This document shows positions 35,249-41,821 of a DNA stretch of 64,000 bases, piece by piece. The first letter of the stretch is position 1; each line of letters begins with the position of its first letter. Location: assembly GCA_020637215.1 (NCBI GenBank), contig JACJWI010000005.1:124001-188000 (forward strand), written 5' to 3'. This stretch comes from Microthrixaceae bacterium. Its GTDB lineage: Bacteria > Actinomycetota > Acidimicrobiia > Acidimicrobiales > Microtrichaceae. Position numbers and translations under genes: made by a program. The notes under the pieces are model-generated. The model did not search any database, was not told the origin of the DNA, and was given only the letters and a program-made list of their open reading frames with translations.

Positions 35249-36424
35249 TCAGATCTCGATCTCCACGTCGCCGACCGCGGCGGTGACGCAGATCTGGACG
35301 TGGGCGCCGGGTTCGCACTCGATGCGACCGTCGCGACGGTCGACGACGGTTCCGGAGTGCAGGGGGACGACGCAGCGTCGACACACCCCCATCCGGCATC
35401 CGGCGAGGGGTGACAGGCCGGCGTCCTCGGCGGCGTCGAGGACGGTCCGGGTGCCGTCGCTCGGCACCGACACTCCGGCTGCCCGGAACGTGAGCGTGCC
35501 CTCGACCTCGGGCAGGCCGTCGGGGATCGACGGGGTGAACCGTTCGACGTGCAGCGCCCGCGTCGTCGGGTGGTCGGGCCCGCTCCACAGCGACTCGACG
35601 GCCTCGACCATCGGTCGGGGTCCGCACGTCCAGGCCTCGCGGTCGCGCCAGTCGGGGCACAGATCGTCGAGGCGCCCGGCGTTCAGCTCCATCTCGGGGG
35701 GCGGCGCGCCGGCACCGGTGCGGACGTGCACGACCCGAAGTCCGCGGTGGCGTCGGGCCAGGGCGTCGAGCTCGTCGGTGAACAGCGACTCGCGGTCGGT
35801 CGGCGCGTGGTGGACCACGACGACGTCGTCGAGGGTGGCGTCCGGTGCGGTGTCCGCACCTGCGTCGAGGGCTCGCAGCATGCCGATCACCGGGGTGATC
35901 CCGCTGCCGCCGGTGATGAACAGCAGCGGTCGACCCGGAGCGGTCGGTGGGTGATCGGCGCCCGTGGTCGGTGCGGGGTCCGGGTCCAGGGTGAAGTCGC
36001 CCTCGGGCCCGTCGAGGTGCACGACGTCACCGGGTCGGATGCGCTGCACCAGGTGGTTCGACACGATGCCGTCGGGGACCTGCTGAACGGTGATCGTGAG
36101 CAGGCCCCGGTCGGCCGGTCGGCGGCCGTCGGGCAGCGACGTGATCGAGTAGCAGCGGTGATGGCGGACGCCGTCGATGTCGACGCCGACCGACACCCAC
36201 TGGCCGGGCCGGTGCGGCTGCCAGCCCGCTCCGGGGCGGAGCGTGACGGTGGCGGCGCGGGTCGTCTCGGGCGTGACCGACACGACCTCGGCTCGGACGT
36301 CGACACCGCGGGCGAGGGGGTCGACCAGGCGCCGGTAGGCGCCGGACGGGGCGGGCCAGCTCAGCACGGCGGCGAGCCGGGCGAGCGGGCGGAAGGGGCC
36401 GGTCGGCACGGCGGTGGGGGCCAC
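35249..36424 (-). CDS. Ferredoxin-NADP reductase-type protein with C-terminal 2Fe-2S domain
   Basis: 391 residues. The FAD-binding RCYSITSLPDGR and the NAD(P) domain LLFITGGSGITPVIGMLRAL are clear. The C-terminal plant-type ferredoxin domain has CRMGVCRRCVVPL...HVQICV carrying the four cluster cysteines. It is the likely electron donor to the desaturase encoded next in the operon. Translation starts at a GTG. A TTACCG-G-CGGTAA palindrome lies 12 bp upstream. Confidence 0.9.
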   Translation of the reverse strand: MAPTAVPTGPFRPLARLAAVLSWPAPSGAYRRLVDPLARGVDVRAEVVSVTPETTRAATVTLRPGAGWQPHRPGQWVSVGVDIDGVRHHRCYSITSLPDGRRPADRGLLTITVQQVPDGIVSNHLVQRIRPGDVVHLDGPEGDFTLDPDPAPTTGADHPPTAPGRPLLFITGGSGITPVIGMLRALDAGADTAPDATLDDVVVVHHAPTDRESLFTDELDALARRHRGLRVVHVRTGAGAPPPEMELNAGRLDDLCPDWRDREAWTCGPRPMVEAVESLWSGPDHPTTRALHVERFTPSIPDGLPEVEGTLTFRAAGVSVPSDGTRTVLDAAEDAGLSPLAGCRMGVCRRCVVPLHSGTVVDRRDGRIECEPGAHVQICVTAAVGDVEIEI

Positions 36425-36435
36425 GGGCCCTCAAC

Positions 36436-36448
36436 TTACCGGCGGTAA
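36436..36448. promoter_or_regulatory. TTACCGGCGGTAA palindrome, candidate desaturase-operon operator
   Basis: A perfect 13-bp palindrome with one central base lies 12 bp upstream of the reductase start and just before the end of the antiporter gene (36450). Its symmetry and place suggest a TetR-type repressor site controlling the reductase-desaturase operon. Confidence 0.45.
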
Positions 36449-36449
36449 C

Positions 36450-37691
36450 CTATTCGGTCAACGGCAGCCCGGACGGCGTCGGGCGTTCGCCCCGACCGTC
36501 GACGACGGTCGACGAACCGGAGTGCTCGGCGCCGTCACCCAGCACGGCGAAGCCCCACAGCGGCAGCACGAGCACCGACAGCATCCCGGCTCCGACGAGC
36601 GCGGCGGCGTTCTCGGGCTTCATGTGTCCCGTCTCCAGGCCGATCTCGGTGATCACCACCAGCAGCGGCAGCGCCGTGCACTGGAGGATGGCCAGAGCGG
36701 CGCGGCTGCGGCCGGGGAGGACGCCTCGGTAGACGACCAATGCCGGCGCACCCCGCACCAGCAGGAACAGGACCAGGAACAGCGGCACCCGGGCCGCCAC
36801 GGTCCAACTCGAGGTCAGGGCCTCGAGGTCCAGGCCCATCCCGCTCACGATGAAGAACACCGGGATCAGGAACCCGTAGCCGATCGAGTGCAGCTTGGCG
36901 CCGAGTGCCGGCGACTGCTCCGGCGGGAACAGGAGCCGGCCCAGCATCCCGGCCGCGAAGGCGCCGAGCAGCATGTCGAGGCTCAGAGCGACTGCCACCA
37001 CGATCATCGCGGTGATGAGCAGCATCACCACCCTCACCGGCAGCTGCGACGACGTGTCCATGTGGCGTCTCATCACCTCGACCACCCGGGGCGACGGCGG
37101 CCGTCGCATGAACGCGGCCAGGCCGAGGGCGGTGAGCAGGAAGGCGATCAGGAGAAGCGTCTCGGTGGTCGGGCTGGCGGCACCGAGGAAGATCGTGACC
37201 GCCAGCACCGGACCGAACTCGCCGACCGCGCCGGCCGAGGCGAGCATGTCGCCGAAGCGGGTCCCCAGCATCTGGCGGTCCTGCAGCATGGGCATGAGCG
37301 TCCCGATGGCCGTGGTCGTCAGGGCGAGCCCGATCAGCAGCTCCGACAGGACGAAGCCGGTGGCGACCATGACGCCTGCCACCACCAGCGCGACGACCAC
37401 CGACGCACCCCATCCGATCGCGGCGCGGTTGAACGGCGTTCCCCGGATGCGGGCGGTGTCGATCTCGTAGCCGGCGACGAAGAACAGGAAGCCGAGTCCG
37501 AGCGTGGACAGGCCCTTGACGAAGGTGTCGACCTGAGCCCAGCCGAGGAGCGCGGGGCCGATCACGATCCCCAACAGCAGCTCGAACAGGACTCCCGGGA
37601 TGTGCCAGCGGGACAGCAGCTCCGACAGCACGGGAGCGAGCACGGCCGCCATCGCGATCAGCAGCAGGCTGATCGCGGTGCTCGACGTCAC
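36450..37691 (-). CDS. CPA2-family cation:proton antiporter
   Basis: 413 residues with about twelve hydrophobic helices. The family signature is WHIPGVLFELLLGIVIGP followed by TLGLGFLFFVAGYEID, which carries the conserved FxxGxExD-like transport residues. No TrkA-N regulatory domain is attached. It likely exchanges Na+ or K+ for protons. It is upstream on the same strand as the reductase-desaturase genes, 25 bp from the reductase start, so cotranscription is possible although the palindrome in between suggests an internal promoter. Confidence 0.85.
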   Translation of the reverse strand: MTSSTAISLLLIAMAAVLAPVLSELLSRWHIPGVLFELLLGIVIGPALLGWAQVDTFVKGLSTLGLGFLFFVAGYEIDTARIRGTPFNRAAIGWGASVVVALVVAGVMVATGFVLSELLIGLALTTTAIGTLMPMLQDRQMLGTRFGDMLASAGAVGEFGPVLAVTIFLGAASPTTETLLLIAFLLTALGLAAFMRRPPSPRVVEVMRRHMDTSSQLPVRVVMLLITAMIVVAVALSLDMLLGAFAAGMLGRLLFPPEQSPALGAKLHSIGYGFLIPVFFIVSGMGLDLEALTSSWTVAARVPLFLVLFLLVRGAPALVVYRGVLPGRSRAALAILQCTALPLLVVITEIGLETGHMKPENAAALVGAGMLSVLVLPLWGFAVLGDGAEHSGSSTVVDGRGERPTPSGLPLTE

Positions 37692-37716
37692 GGGCGGGAT
37701 CGTACCGCCCGTGTGT

Positions 37717-38424
37717 TCACCAGGGCGCGGGCCGGTTGGCCTGTGCGTTGGTCGACGAGCCGTTCCAGGTCGTGCCGGCCGGCAGACCCGTCACGTTGGT
37801 CACCGTGACCTTCACCGTGCGGTCCGACGAGGTCAGGTTCGACACCGTCAACGTCGCGTTGCCTGACGAGCTCGTGGTCGCCGTGACCGTCGTGGTGGCG
37901 GTGACGTTGCCGTACTTGTCGAACTCCTGGACCTGGAACGTGACGGTCGCACCGTTCACCGCGGCGCCCGTGTTGTCGGTGATCTTCACCGACCCGTCGA
38001 CCTTCCAGCGCTTGGACTTCCAGCGCTTGGAGCCACCCGAGCCGGACTTGGAGGTGGTCAGGGTCGGGGCTGTGGTCTTGGCCACCTTGGCGACCGTCGT
38101 GCTCGTCGGCGGGGTCGAGGTGGTGGTCGTGGTCGGGGTGGTGGTGGTCGTCGACGTCGGAGCCGCGGTCGTGGAGGTTGACGATCCGCCGCCCCCGCCA
38201 CCGTCGCCGGCCTCGGTCGTGGTGGTGGTCGGCGACTTGGCGACCTGCTCGGCCACGTGGCCCATCTTCGACTTCGCCGAGTCCCGCATGAACGACAGGC
38301 CGGCCGACGCGGGGACCACGAACACTGCGACGAGCAGGGCGTACTCGACCAGGGTGGCAGCCCGCTCGGTGCGGCGTAAGAGGCCTGGTCGGCGGGAATC
38401 GAGCTCGGCGCGGGAGCGAACCAT
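37717..38424 (-). CDS. Flp-type pilin fused to Ig-like domain
   Basis: 235 residues. The N-terminus has a Flp/type IVb prepilin-like segment: basic RRTERA, then ATLVEYALLVAVFVVPASAG with the typical Glu five residues into the hydrophobic stretch. A short coil (MRDSAKSKMGHVAEQVAKS) leads to a Thr-rich linker (about 75-130). The C-terminal about 95 residues form a Big/invasin-type Ig-like domain (SVKITDNTGAAVNGATVTF, YGNVTATTTVTA, SSGNATLTVSNL). A pilus subunit carrying an adhesin-like head is inferred. No Tad/Flp assembly genes are in the window. The upstream region has two direct repeats. Confidence 0.65.
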   Translation of the reverse strand: MVRSRAELDSRRPGLLRRTERAATLVEYALLVAVFVVPASAGLSFMRDSAKSKMGHVAEQVAKSPTTTTTEAGDGGGGGGSSTSTTAAPTSTTTTTPTTTTTSTPPTSTTVAKVAKTTAPTLTTSKSGSGGSKRWKSKRWKVDGSVKITDNTGAAVNGATVTFQVQEFDKYGNVTATTTVTATTSSSGNATLTVSNLTSSDRTVKVTVTNVTGLPAGTTWNGSSTNAQANRPAPW

Positions 38425-38482
38425 GGGTCCATGATGACGAGGGGACGATCGGTCGCGCATGGGGCGAACAGCCGTACCTCCA

Positions 38483-38519
38483 TGGGTCGTTCGGCCCCAT
38501 GGGCTGGGTAGTTCGGCCC
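38483..38519. promoter_or_regulatory. Direct repeat TGGGT(C/A)GTTCGGCCC between divergent genes
   Basis: Two 15-bp copies with one difference lie at 38483-38497 and 38505-38519, 22 bp apart start to start, about two helical turns. They lie between the pilin-like gene (start 38424, minus) and the decarboxylase-like gene (start 38551, plus). Likely tandem binding sites for an activator or repressor of unknown identity. Confidence 0.45.
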
Positions 38520-38550
38520 AGCCGCCGGTGGGCGGCGTACAGTCCCGCGG

Positions 38551-39336
38551 ATGAGCGCAGAGGTGACGGACAGCACAGGCCCGGGCGGCCACGGATCGGG
38601 TGAGGTCGAGTGGGGTGAGGTCGAGGGGGTGGCGATCCGCTTCCCCCTGGTGGTGGACGAGATGCACTCGGCGACGCTGACCTTCACTGTCCCGTTCGAC
38701 GCCGCGCGGGCCCTGGTCCCCGGCGACGCCTTCGAGGTGCTCGAGGCCGGACCGGGTTCCGCCATGCTCGTCATCGCCCTGTGCGACTACCTGCGCAATC
38801 CGTGGGGTGACTACAACGAGGTCAACGTCGGGATCCTGGTCCACCCGGTCGGTCGTCCCGAGGCGGCAGGGGCGTTCGTGTGGCGGATGCCGGTCGACCA
38901 GGAGTTCACCTGCGCCGCCGGTCGGCAGGTCATGGGCGTCCCCAAGACCGTCGAGGACATCACGTTCACCTACGACGGCGAGCCGGGCGATCCCGACGCG
39001 ACAGTGACCATGCGACTGGTGATGGCCGACGAACCCTCCGGCTCCGCGACGTTGCAGGTCCGGTTCCCGCGGCCGTCGTCGGAGGGCGTTGACGCCTCGC
39101 TGGAGCCGGCCATGACCTACGCCTACCTCGACGGCGTCCCGATGGAGCTCGGTCTGGACATGGAGTTGCCGCCGTTGCTGCTCGACCCCGCCGCGGTCGA
39201 GGTGACCCTGGGCGAGGGCGCCCTGGCCGACGAGCTGCGCACCCTCGGTCTGCCCGAGCGTCCGGCCGACCTCGTGATGTGGGGCGAGAACCTGGCCGCC
39301 ACCTTCCAGGTGCCGCGACCGGTCTCCGGCTCGTGA
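38551..39336 (+). CDS. Acetoacetate decarboxylase-family protein
   Basis: 261 residues. Family features include the strand AMLVIALCDYLRNPWGDYNEV, VGRPEAAGAFVWRMPVDQEFTC and AGRQVMGVPKTVEDITF, where the family Lys of the Schiff base would lie (GVPKTVE). Actinobacterial members often act as decarboxylases or hydratases in secondary metabolism rather than on acetoacetate itself. The stop TGA (39334-39336) overlaps the GTG start of the next gene, indicating coupling. Confidence 0.8.
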   Translation: MSAEVTDSTGPGGHGSGEVEWGEVEGVAIRFPLVVDEMHSATLTFTVPFDAARALVPGDAFEVLEAGPGSAMLVIALCDYLRNPWGDYNEVNVGILVHPVGRPEAAGAFVWRMPVDQEFTCAAGRQVMGVPKTVEDITFTYDGEPGDPDATVTMRLVMADEPSGSATLQVRFPRPSSEGVDASLEPAMTYAYLDGVPMELGLDMELPPLLLDPAAVEVTLGEGALADELRTLGLPERPADLVMWGENLAATFQVPRPVSGS

Positions 39337-40361
39337 GCGCGGCGGGGTCCGTGCCGGAGACGATGCAGCGCATCGTGCTGCGTCGGCGGCCCGAGGGGCT
39401 CGTCACCTGGGACGACGTCGAGCTGGTGGCCGCGCCGGTTCCCGTGCCCGGCCCCGGGGAGGCGCTCCTGCGCAACGAGGTCCTGGCCATCGACGCGTCG
39501 GTGCGCTCCTGGCTGAGCCCGGCCCGCGGCTACCTGCCGCCGGTCGAGATCGGCGAGGCGGTGCGCTGCTCGTCGGCCGGACGGATCGTCGCCACCGACT
39601 GCGGCGCCTACGGGCTCGACGACGTCGTCACCTCGTTGGCGGCGTGGGAGGAGTACTCGATCGTCCGCGACGACATCTTCACCACCCGGCTGTCGGGCCC
39701 TGACCCCGACTACGACACCACCGGCTACCTGTCGCTGTACGGGTCGACCGGATGCACCGCCTACATCGGCATGGTCGAGGTCGGGCAGGTGAAGGCCGGT
39801 GACGTGGTGGTCGTGTCGGCCGCCGCGGGGGCGACCGGGTCGATCGCGGCGCAGATCGCGAAGCTGCACGGTGCCCGGGTCATCGGGATCGCCGGCAGCG
39901 ACGACAAGTGCGCCTGGCTGCTCGACGAGGTCGGCCTGGACGGGGCGATCAACCACCGAACCGAGGACGTCTCGGCGCGGATCAAGGAGCTCGGCCCCCG
40001 CGTCGACCTGTTCTTCGACAACGTCGGAGGGGCGGTCCTCGACGCGGTGTTGAGCCGGCTGGCGATGCACGCCCGGGTGGTGCTGTGCGGTGCGATCTCG
40101 ACCTACAACGAGACCGGCAAGGCCCCCGGTCCGGCCAACTACCTGCAGCTGATCCAGCAGCGGGCGACCATGACCGGGTTCCTGTCGCTCGACGACGTCC
40201 CCCGGTTCCCCGAGATCGGCGAGGTGCTGCGGGCCTGGGAGCGCGAGGGGCGCCTTCGGTACCACGCGGATCTGCACCACGGGCTGGGGTCCTCGGTCGA
40301 CGCCCTCAACGCGATGTTCACCGGAGCCAACACCGGCAAGGTCGTCATCACCCTTCCCTGA
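39333..40361 (+). CDS. Zinc-independent MDR oxidoreductase (prostaglandin reductase-like)
   Basis: 342 residues. The medium-chain dehydrogenase fold is of the LTB4 12-hydroxydehydrogenase/curcumin reductase type: N-terminal RRRPEGLVTWDDVELV, the nucleotide-binding VVVSAAAGATGSIAAQIAKL, and FFDNVGGAVLDAVL, with GAISTYNETGKAPGPANY near the end. These reduce the double bond of alpha,beta-unsaturated carbonyls using NADPH. It is translationally coupled to the acetoacetate decarboxylase-like gene by a GTGA overlap, so the two may act on the same keto compound. Confidence 0.9.
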   Translation: MSAAGSVPETMQRIVLRRRPEGLVTWDDVELVAAPVPVPGPGEALLRNEVLAIDASVRSWLSPARGYLPPVEIGEAVRCSSAGRIVATDCGAYGLDDVVTSLAAWEEYSIVRDDIFTTRLSGPDPDYDTTGYLSLYGSTGCTAYIGMVEVGQVKAGDVVVVSAAAGATGSIAAQIAKLHGARVIGIAGSDDKCAWLLDEVGLDGAINHRTEDVSARIKELGPRVDLFFDNVGGAVLDAVLSRLAMHARVVLCGAISTYNETGKAPGPANYLQLIQQRATMTGFLSLDDVPRFPEIGEVLRAWEREGRLRYHADLHHGLGSSVDALNAMFTGANTGKVVITLP

Positions 40362-40372
40362 CCCTCGCTCCA

Positions 40373-40430
40373 CCCCGCTTTGTCCCGCACAGGCGCGGTG
40401 ATCACCGCGCCTGTGCGGGACAAAGCGGGG
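40373..40430. repeat. Palindromic element family B, copy 1 (perfect, loopless)
   Basis: 58 bp read identically on both strands: 29-bp arms with centre GTGA/TCAC and no loop. Inner sequence TTTGTCCCGCACAGGCG; ends CCCCGC/GCGGGG. It lies between convergent genes ending at 40361 and 40442. Without a loop it would need to melt some centre bases to form a hairpin. Confidence 0.95.
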
Positions 40431-40441
40431 AGGATGGGGTG

Positions 40442-40876
40442 CTAGTCGTCGTGGCCGGGGCGGCGGCGCTGGCGCTTGACGTCGCCCCGACGCTTCTTGG
40501 CCTCCACCCGTCGCCGCTGCGACGCCCGTGTCGCCCGGGTGGCGGTCCGGGTCCGTTGCGGGACCAGCGCGCCGGCGATACGCGCCGCCAGCCGTTCCCG
40601 GGCGATGTCGCGGTTGCGCAGCTGCGAGCGCTCGTCGTCGACGACCACGCGGAGCTCCGGTCCGAACCGCTCCACCAGGAGCGACCGCTGGTGCTCGCTG
40701 AAGGCTGGACAGCCCCGGATGTCGAGTCGCAGCTCGACCCGGGTGCGGGACCGGTTGGCGTGCTGGCCGCCGGGACCGCCCGAAGTGGAGAACGACTCGT
40801 CGATCCATGCTGCCGGGACGTGGAGGCCGGGCCGGACGACGACACCACGGGGGTCGGGGTCGTCGGTGCCGGCCAT
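40442..40876 (-). CDS. arfB: Peptidyl-tRNA hydrolase ArfB-like release factor
   Basis: 144 residues, the size of ArfB (YaeJ). The catalytic GGQ is in FSTSGGPGGQHANRSRTRVELR, followed by a domain-3-like segment and an Arg/Lys-rich C-terminal tail (RRRVEAKKRRGDVKRQRRR) that enters the mRNA channel of stalled ribosomes. It hydrolyses peptidyl-tRNA on non-stop complexes. The ATG at 40876 was chosen because it starts ahead of the N-terminal beta strand; start choice is otherwise weakly supported. Confidence 0.85.
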   Translation of the reverse strand: MAGTDDPDPRGVVVRPGLHVPAAWIDESFSTSGGPGGQHANRSRTRVELRLDIRGCPAFSEHQRSLLVERFGPELRVVVDDERSQLRNRDIARERLAARIAGALVPQRTRTATRATRASQRRRVEAKKRRGDVKRQRRRPGHDD

Positions 40877-40899
40877 CGTCGGAGGGTACCGTCGCCGCC

Positions 40900-41787
40900 A
40901 TGCCGAGCACCCCGGACCGTTCCGGAGACCCATCGCCCGCCGATCGGGACGACCCCCTGGCCGATGCACTCGACGGCCTGGAGCCGGCGGCGGTCGCGTA
41001 CCTCGATCTGCTCCAGCGGTGCCTCACCCGCGAGGTGTTCCTGGACCAGGAGTGGTGGGATGCGGACCTGCACGACTGGCCCGGAGGGGCGAGCCAGATC
41101 CTGCCGCTGCTGCGTGAGCGCGACTGGCGGGTGGTGCGCCGTGGAGACCCCGAGGCACGGGCCGAGGGCCGGGACTGGCCGCCGACCGCGGAGACCATGA
41201 TCGGAACCGCCCGCTTGGACAACGTCGTGCGCTGCTGCGTCCGGGCCCTCACCGACGGGGTCCCTGGCGACCTGATCGAGACCGGGGTCTGGCGAGGGGG
41301 TACCACCATCCTGATGCGCGGCGTCCTGCGCACCCTCGGGGACCCCGACCGCCGCGTGTGGGTCGCGGACTCCTTCGAGGGGCTCCCCGTCCCCGACGCC
41401 CGCTACCCGGCCGACGACGGACTCGACTGGTCCCACGTCGAGGTGCTCAAGGTCGGAGCGGACGCCGTGCGAGCCAACTTCGAGCGCTACGGCCTGCTCG
41501 ACGACCGGGTCCGGTTCCTCGAGGGTTGGTTCGCCGACACCCTCCCCGACGCCCCGATCGAGCAGATCGCGGTGCTGCGCCTCGACGGCGACCTGTACGG
41601 CTCGACCATGGACGCGCTCAGCGCCCTCGAGCCCAAGGTGTCGCCGGGCGGGTTCGTGGTGATCGACGACTACGGCGGGTGGGAGCCGTGTCGCGCCGCT
41701 GTGCAGGACTACCGATGGGACCACGGCATCACCGCACCGATCCGCACCGTCGACTGGACCGGGGTCTGGTGGCGCAAGCCGGGCTGA
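40900..41787 (+). CDS. TylF/MycF-type O-methyltransferase
   Basis: 295 residues. It matches the macrocin-O-methyltransferase family: RLDNVVRCCVRALTDGVPGDLIETGVWRGGTTILMRG contains the SAM motif, followed by VWVADSFEGLPVP, a late Asp pair in LRLDGDLYGSTMDAL and GGFVVIDDYGGWEPCR. It methylates a hydroxyl on a sugar or similar acceptor. No glycosyltransferase cluster is adjacent. Divergent from arfB with 23 bp between starts. Confidence 0.85.
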   Translation: MPSTPDRSGDPSPADRDDPLADALDGLEPAAVAYLDLLQRCLTREVFLDQEWWDADLHDWPGGASQILPLLRERDWRVVRRGDPEARAEGRDWPPTAETMIGTARLDNVVRCCVRALTDGVPGDLIETGVWRGGTTILMRGVLRTLGDPDRRVWVADSFEGLPVPDARYPADDGLDWSHVEVLKVGADAVRANFERYGLLDDRVRFLEGWFADTLPDAPIEQIAVLRLDGDLYGSTMDALSALEPKVSPGGFVVIDDYGGWEPCRAAVQDYRWDHGITAPIRTVDWTGVWWRKPG

Positions 41788-41821
41788 TCCGGCCGAGCCG
41801 TGGCCCGGCAGGCCCTGCGGG

